Shown in pieces: positions 58,573-64,000 of a stretch of 64,000 bases of DNA (the stretch's first letter is position 1; each line of letters begins with the position of its first letter). The translations under genes and the position numbers were made by a program. Below the pieces are notes generated by a model. That model did no database searches. It had not been told where the DNA came from and saw nothing but the letters and a program-made list of their open reading frames with translations. The stretch comes from Silurus meridionalis (taxonomy: Eukaryota; Chordata; Actinopteri; Siluriformes; Siluridae): contig NC_060886.1 of assembly GCF_014805685.1 (NCBI RefSeq), positions 23,159,108-23,223,107 on the forward strand, read 5' to 3'.

Positions 58573-59990
58573 ATACAGTGGTTTCCCCTCAAGTCCCTTA
58601 GTTTAAATGAAATAACGACACAAATATACACACGTATCTGTACGCATCTTATTAGATCTTATCAAAGGACGATACTATAATAATGAAACGTGGAGATATT
58701 TTAGTCAATGTGCAGCTTGAATAGCAGATTTTACTTTTAAATTTACAGATTCACTGTCCTCTAAAAATAACTCAACATACAGATATTATTGTCATATCTT
58801 ATTCATCAGGTTCATGTTTTTGTCTGCTTTTTAGGACCATATAAATGTGTGTTTCTTGTATTAGAGCAGTTAAAATTTGGTACTTTTAACACATTTCTCT
58901 CATACTGACCACTGGATGTTCAACATGGTAAAGAACTCCCTGAGGATTTGAGAATTAATATTGTCTTCACAAAGATGCCAAGGCTTTAAGAAGATCAGGA
59001 ACACCCTGAAACTGAGGTACAGTACAGTAGCCAGGGTCATACAGAGGTTTTTTTTCCACTCGGAACAGACCTCACAAGGGTCCATTAAAAAAAGTTGAGT
59101 CCTCGTGCTGTGCATCAGCTGCAGAAACTGGCTTCAGAAAACAGACTCATGAGTGCTGCAGCATTGCTTTAAAGATCGCAGAAACAGAAGGTCCACCTTT
59201 CAATGCTCACCGGACATCGTTCTAGAAGGAAGCCTCTTCTGAAGCTGGAAGAAGAAGAAAGCCTGCAAACAGTTTGCTGAAGACAACCTGTCCAAGAGCA
59301 TGGATTACTGGAACCATGTCCTGTGTTCTGATGAGACTAAGATAAACTTGTTTGGCGACGCCCTGGTGAGGAGCACAAAAAAATCGTCTCTTGCCTCCAG
59401 TAAAGCATGGTGGTGGCAGCATTATGGTCTGGGGCTGCATGAGTGCTGCTGGTACTGGAGAGCAGCAGTTCATTAAAAAAACATGGGTTTCAACATGTAC
59501 TGTGACATTCTGAAGCAGAACAGGAACTTTGATGCTGAAGCTGAAGATGATGGAGTGGCCAAGTATGTCTCCAGACCTGAACCCTATTGAGCACCTGTGG
59601 GGCATCTTCAAGCGGAAGGTGGAGAAGCGGCTTGTGTCGAACATCCAGCAGCTCCGTGATGTCATTATAGAGGAGTGGAAGAGGATCCCAGCAACAACCT
59701 GTGCAGCTCTGGTGAATTCCTCACCCAGGAGGATTAATGCAGCGCTACATAACAATGGTGCCCACACTAAATATTGACACTTTGGACACAGTTTTGATAT
59801 TCACTTAGGGTGTACTCACGTCTGTTATTTAGACAATAATGGCTGTATGTTGAGTTATTTTTAGAGGACAGTAAATCTGTACTGCTGTACAAACTGCACA
59901 GTGACTAAAATATACCCAAATATCTATCGTATTGTCCCTTGAGAAGATCTAATGAAATAGTTGCTGAAATGTGAGGGGTGCACTAGAATT
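58573..59990 (+). mobile_element. Tc1-like transposon, family D, with long inverted repeats
   Basis: The 38 bases at 58745-58782 and the reverse complement of 59843-59880 differ at one position. A second pair (58651-58679 and 59924-59952) matches at 25 of 29. The inverted repeats are therefore at least 110-130 bp long, with a short extra segment in the left one. The right tip reads 'GAAATGTGAGGGGTGCACT', fitting a family whose ends read AGTGCACCCCTCACATTT. The left tip is uncertain: a TA-CAGTGG sequence at 58575 is possible. The copy holds a decayed transposase gene. It is the most complete DNA transposon in the window. Confidence 0.87.
58925..59777 (+). pseudogene. Broken Tc1 transposase (family D)
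   Basis: The family's ATG lies at 58925, but a stop follows within nine codons and a deletion has removed part of the HTH domain. Pieces then run in changing frames. These include 'TLKLRYSTVARVIQRFF' (HTH end), 'GACTAAGATAAACTTGTTTG' (after the first catalytic Asp, in 'SDETKINLF' order), and 'AAAGCATGGTGGTGGCAGCA'. The second Asp segment (QQDN region) is deleted. From 59529 the C-terminal part is open to the TGA at 59775-59777: SPDLNPIEHLWGIFKRKVEK, then QQLRDVIIEEWKRIP and NNGAHTKY. This keeps the conserved SPDLNPIE motif with the third acidic residue. The enzyme cannot be active. Confidence 0.88.
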
Positions 59991-62900
59991 CTATTGCTTA
60001 TCTTGCGGATGGTCAGGCTTTATTTACCAACCTTTAGTTTCACAGACTGGCCATTTTATATAATCCCATGTTGGCACCTTTGTTACAAAACAAACACAAC
60101 TGGTCATTAGAGAGGCAGTGACTCCTACGATGGGAGAGTGGCTCTCAGTCATGACCTAATTCAGTCATGTACAAGAAGGAAAATAATCATTAAAAAAAAA
60201 AAAATCATAATAAATCAATAATGAGATAAACTCAGTATTCATGATGCATTTCAAAATTTTAAAATCAGGTCAAGAATCAGTAACCATTCAAAAAACAAAA
60301 AAAAGGGCTCTAACAGCAGAACACCATATCGGGATCTACTCTTATCAAACAAGAACAGGAATCTAAGAATACAGTGGGCACTGACAGAACACAATCATCA
60401 TCCAAGCTTTTTAACAATCAGAGATGCTTTGAAGCACACCATGTCTGTGTGGGTATTTGAGTTACCCTGCAGGCTCGAACCCACCTGGTTATTATCCTGT
60501 GACCTCACGTCATCGTCACTGTTTGTTTTTCCACAACATTCGGTGTAAATTCTAGAACTGTTGTTTGTTTAAAGTTCAGAAGTTATTTAAATACTCTGAC
60601 CAGTGTCGACACTTTCCCCCGTATTGGGATGTTTGATCACTGCGCTTCTGCTACATGACTGGCTGATCGAATGGCTGCATAAACGTCAAGGTGCATGTGT
60701 TCCTACTGAAGTGGATAGCAAGTATATAGTAAATACCATTTCCTTCAAAAGACTGAGAGTCGGTAATGACTTATTTGTAGAGCAAAGCAATAACCCTCGC
60801 GACGTGTACATGATTTATTCCAGTCGTATTACCGTCCTTCGGATATCTCGAGATCAAATTTCACTTCAGCCTAATACGTAATGTGAAAGCAAATTTTGCA
60901 AATGCAGACTTTCCATTCAAATCCGTGCGCCTTAGCGCTTTACATAGAAACGTGTTACTTTTTTGCGCGTCAGCAGCTTGTTTTACGATTCAATTTAAAT
61001 AGAATCAACAACCGTATCAACTAACTGAAGTGATTAATCAAGGCATTAAATCTCATTTCTTGAAGCTGCAAAAAAAAAAATAAATGAGAGAGAGGAAAAA
61101 AAAAGAAAAGAAAGGAATCAAACCGCTGAGTGAATTTTCTGAAGATGAGTGCTCGCTGAACATTCCGTATCGGTTTCTTGCTCTGAAATCTAATAGCCTC
61201 CGAGATAAATGTGATGCCGAACACTACCCACAAACTTTTCATGAATTATTCAAAACCATCTGCTACCCAACTAGAGCTGAAAAAGGGGATTTGGGGAGAC
61301 TCGGAGTCTTTGTGCTCCTGTCGTCCTGAGGCCTCAATTCCCTCTCGCTCGGGTTTCGGCCTTACTGTTCATGTTTTACAGAACTAAACTCTCTGCATGT
61401 TCCAGGTAGTTATAAAGAACTGTAACCAGCTAAGACAATACTTCATGTAGCATGTAGCCAGGGATTCACAGGGACACTCAGCCACCCACTCACCCGCTGA
61501 CCAAAGGCCCTTCGTGAGGTTTAATCAAACAAAGCATGTTGCTCAATTGGCACTTGCTTGAGTCTGACATAATCTTAAGTATTTGCCCAGACCATGACCA
61601 TCCTGAAAACCAGGCCTTGGTTCATGGCAGATTAAACAGCCCAGAGAGGTCCATGGCCAGATCTCCTCTAATAAAATCTGGGTGTTAAATAAACGACACC
61701 GTGGAGCTCAGAGGGCCTGTGGAGCTCTAACTAGCTCTGGCCTGGCTTCAGTCGCTGCACAGCCTGTCTCTGTGTTTATGTTCGAAGCAGGGGAGTTGCC
61801 TTCATGACGATTTATTGACGCAAGATCCCCTCGGTTGTGCCTGCCAGCAATTAATCACGGCGGGAGAGGGGCTTGTTCAGGCAAAGGCCTGAGAAAAAGA
61901 GCGTAAGCTCGACAAAGCTTAAGCCAGGCATGAAACCTTGCAAAATCAGTGCAACACATGTTCTCTCGAGGCAGGATCACCACCCGACAGGACGGGCCTG
62001 CCCGCAATCTCACCGATGCTGCAATCCTGAACAAAACCACGGGTTTATTCGTGAAAAGAAAAGTACCTCGCCCTACAATCGAAGGCTTTTGAAAAAAGGA
62101 AATGTCTAAAGTAATGTTTGCGTTTTAAATCATGTCTGTTCGGCTGTCGGGGCAGCTGTCCACATGTGAGGCAATCTGAAATCTCATTCCAACATTAACT
62201 GCTATATAAACTCACCCTGGACACCAGTGAGTAATGCGTCCTGCTGGGCTTCCTGCTCGACTTCCCATTGCTGAAGGCTTCGCACTGAAGGATTGTCCAT
62301 AGGAATTTGATTTAATGCTAATAACGAGAGTGCTGATGGTTGAGAGCGGACACTGATAATCAAGCAGCTGCTTCTCCTACAGATCCAGAGTCCTCAGGTC
62401 CATCATGAGCTCGGGTTAATACCCTGCAGTGGCCTCCCACCACCTGAAAACACCCATGATCCAATGTGGTGCTTTATCTATTTATATGTTTTTAAGTATC
62501 TGCATGCAACTGCACAAAAAAATTATAAAACCTTCTGGACTTTCAATAAGCCATACTGATCAACTCATGGTGTAGACCCTTTAACCCTCCACTTATACTG
62601 TATACCCGTTTACCTCCAACTTGTTTCCTGTACCCTTCTACCATCTACATATTGGATACCCTTTTACAAACAGATTGTCCCGTGTACCCTCTGCTCATGT
62701 CTCATATTTGAGCACCAGATGTCCTCTTCCCAGTGGGTCTTGTCCTGATTACTGCTTTTTAGACTGGAACCCTGAATTGGCGTCGTATCAGACTTCGGAT
62801 TCATATCGGATCGAGTACTTAACACTAAAGCCTGCTTCTGTTGCTTCCCCATAACTTAGCAACAGAAACTCGTGGAGAGCAGATCAGTGACCGAGAGGAC

Positions 62901-64000
62901 GTCAGTGCTATCTCTAATATCCGAGCTGCATGGAAAACCGTGAAAAGGACTAAGACGTCCTCATGCTTTTCAAATTACTCTGTTGTTTTTTTAGGGTGGA
63001 GTATGACATTGTATCTTGCTCTCCAGACTACCAGGGAGAGGGCAAAAACACATAATGACTTAATGAGAGATGAAAAATAATGGCTAAAAATGAAAGTGAT
63101 TAAAAGATTGTTCCAGTACAATGTGGCTTTTTTGGCTCGCAGGATGGCAAAGTGCCCGGGATCATCTATTGCATGGTTGTACAAGTGGAGCCACCCAATA
63201 AATAATTGGGCTATAAAATTCAGGGCTAAACAAATGTGGGCAAAACCTATACCATGGAAACCGAAGCACACACATTTCCAGCCAAAATCGCATGATTCAA
63301 ATTCCTAAGGACGTACAAGGCGTGCGTCCAATCCACACTGCAGACTCCAAAACAGCCGAAAGATCAGATAGCGGAGTACTATTATTACATTATGATTACA
63401 ACCCAAAAAAAAAAGAGAGAGACACAGATATTCTGAGTTAAAGCAGCGTGAATTGTATTTATAGGGGACAGACTGGATGTTTCCGCGGTTCAAACCCGTT
63501 CACCCTATAAACAGATCTCATTTTTCAATGAGTATCATAATCGTATAATATCCTCCCCTCCTGTTTTCCAATCCCGATCAAAACAATAGTAGAACGCTTT
63601 ATGCGTGAACACTGTCCTAATTAGAACATGAGCCCATTAGTAATAAATGGAAACCTGGTTAACTTTTGAACTGAAAAACCTTCCGACCAGAAAAAGACAG
63701 AAAATGAAAAAGATGATGCCCTAAAAAAAAAAAAAAAAAAAAAAAAATACTGATAATATATTCCAGGACTTTTTCCTCACCACAATGCTGCTGTTCTGAG
63801 AATATTCTTAAGACTGGAACTGAGAACCCTAAAACAGATTATAAGAAACAAAAAGAAAACTGTAGCAGAAAAATGTAAACAAAAAAAAGTCAGAACTGTT
63901 CGACTAGTGGACAATTCGAATATATCTGTCAACGTCTAAAATGCATCTGCGTTTAGTCAAATGCAACAATTGTAACAAAGCAGTTTTGCAGAAATCCGGA
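59991..64000. other. Unassigned non-coding stretch to the end of the window
   Basis: I recognise no gene or transposon in these 4 kb. Poly-A runs lie at 60193-60204, 61070-61080 and 63724-63746. The segment 62560-62700 has loosely repeated 'TACCCTTTTA'-like phrases but no clear unit. Open frames at 60603-60881 and 62975-63271 have no motif. Confidence 0.45.

Noticed and set aside
59222..59767. Minus-strand open frame of 181 codons
   Set aside because: It lies antisense to the family D Tc1 transposase remnant, whose conserved motifs are on the plus strand.

Overview
The window looks like vertebrate nuclear DNA, most likely from a teleost fish. It has no compact genes or operons. It is full of dinucleotide microsatellites and poly-A runs, and it carries many decayed copies of fish-type transposons: several Tc1/mariner families, hAT elements with BED-finger remnants, an RTE-like LINE, an L2-like LINE tail, and the SINE tail with the 'GTCGCTCTGGATAAG' core. 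The many copies of one short Tc1-type family bounded by 'AAAAGTATTGGGACACC' recall non-autonomous elements known from catfish and other ostariophysans. The species assignment is an inference.

Layout: 1-4.2 kb is non-coding with GA/TC/TG/CA repeats. 4.23-4.70 kb is the most CpG-dense stretch I found and looks like a promoter or first exon. 5.1-6.0 kb is a 31-bp minisatellite interrupted by a LINE tail. 6.3-20.7 kb holds microsatellites and Tc1 relics, including a broken transposase gene at 17.0-17.7 kb. 21.2-23.0 kb is an 11-bp minisatellite of about 1.8 kb. 23.66-23.73 kb is the best candidate spliced exon (minus strand). 25.0-28.9 kb holds a Tc1 copy, a hAT copy, a 39-bp minisatellite, a SINE tail and another Tc1 relic. 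31.1-33.7 kb has a collapsed RTE-like LINE and an inverted-repeat element. 36.1-37.8 kb has a tandem CTCF-like motif, a hAT-like MITE and a coding-like open stretch ending at 37549 (minus). 40.7-41.1 kb has a small MITE beside a 126-bp TA tract. 42.7-49.7 kb carries more Tc1 and hAT relics, the clearest being an 857-bp hAT derivative with an 8-bp target duplication. 58.6-60.0 kb is a Tc1 element with long inverted repeats and a broken transposase gene.

I found no intact protein-coding gene, rRNA, tRNA gene or CRISPR. The window is best read as intronic or intergenic DNA with at most two or three short exons, all on the minus strand and all unidentified. Nothing here supports a new multi-gene system. 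The most informative items are the two structured minisatellites, the hAT copies with BED-finger remnants, the CpG-dense putative promoter and the candidate exons.
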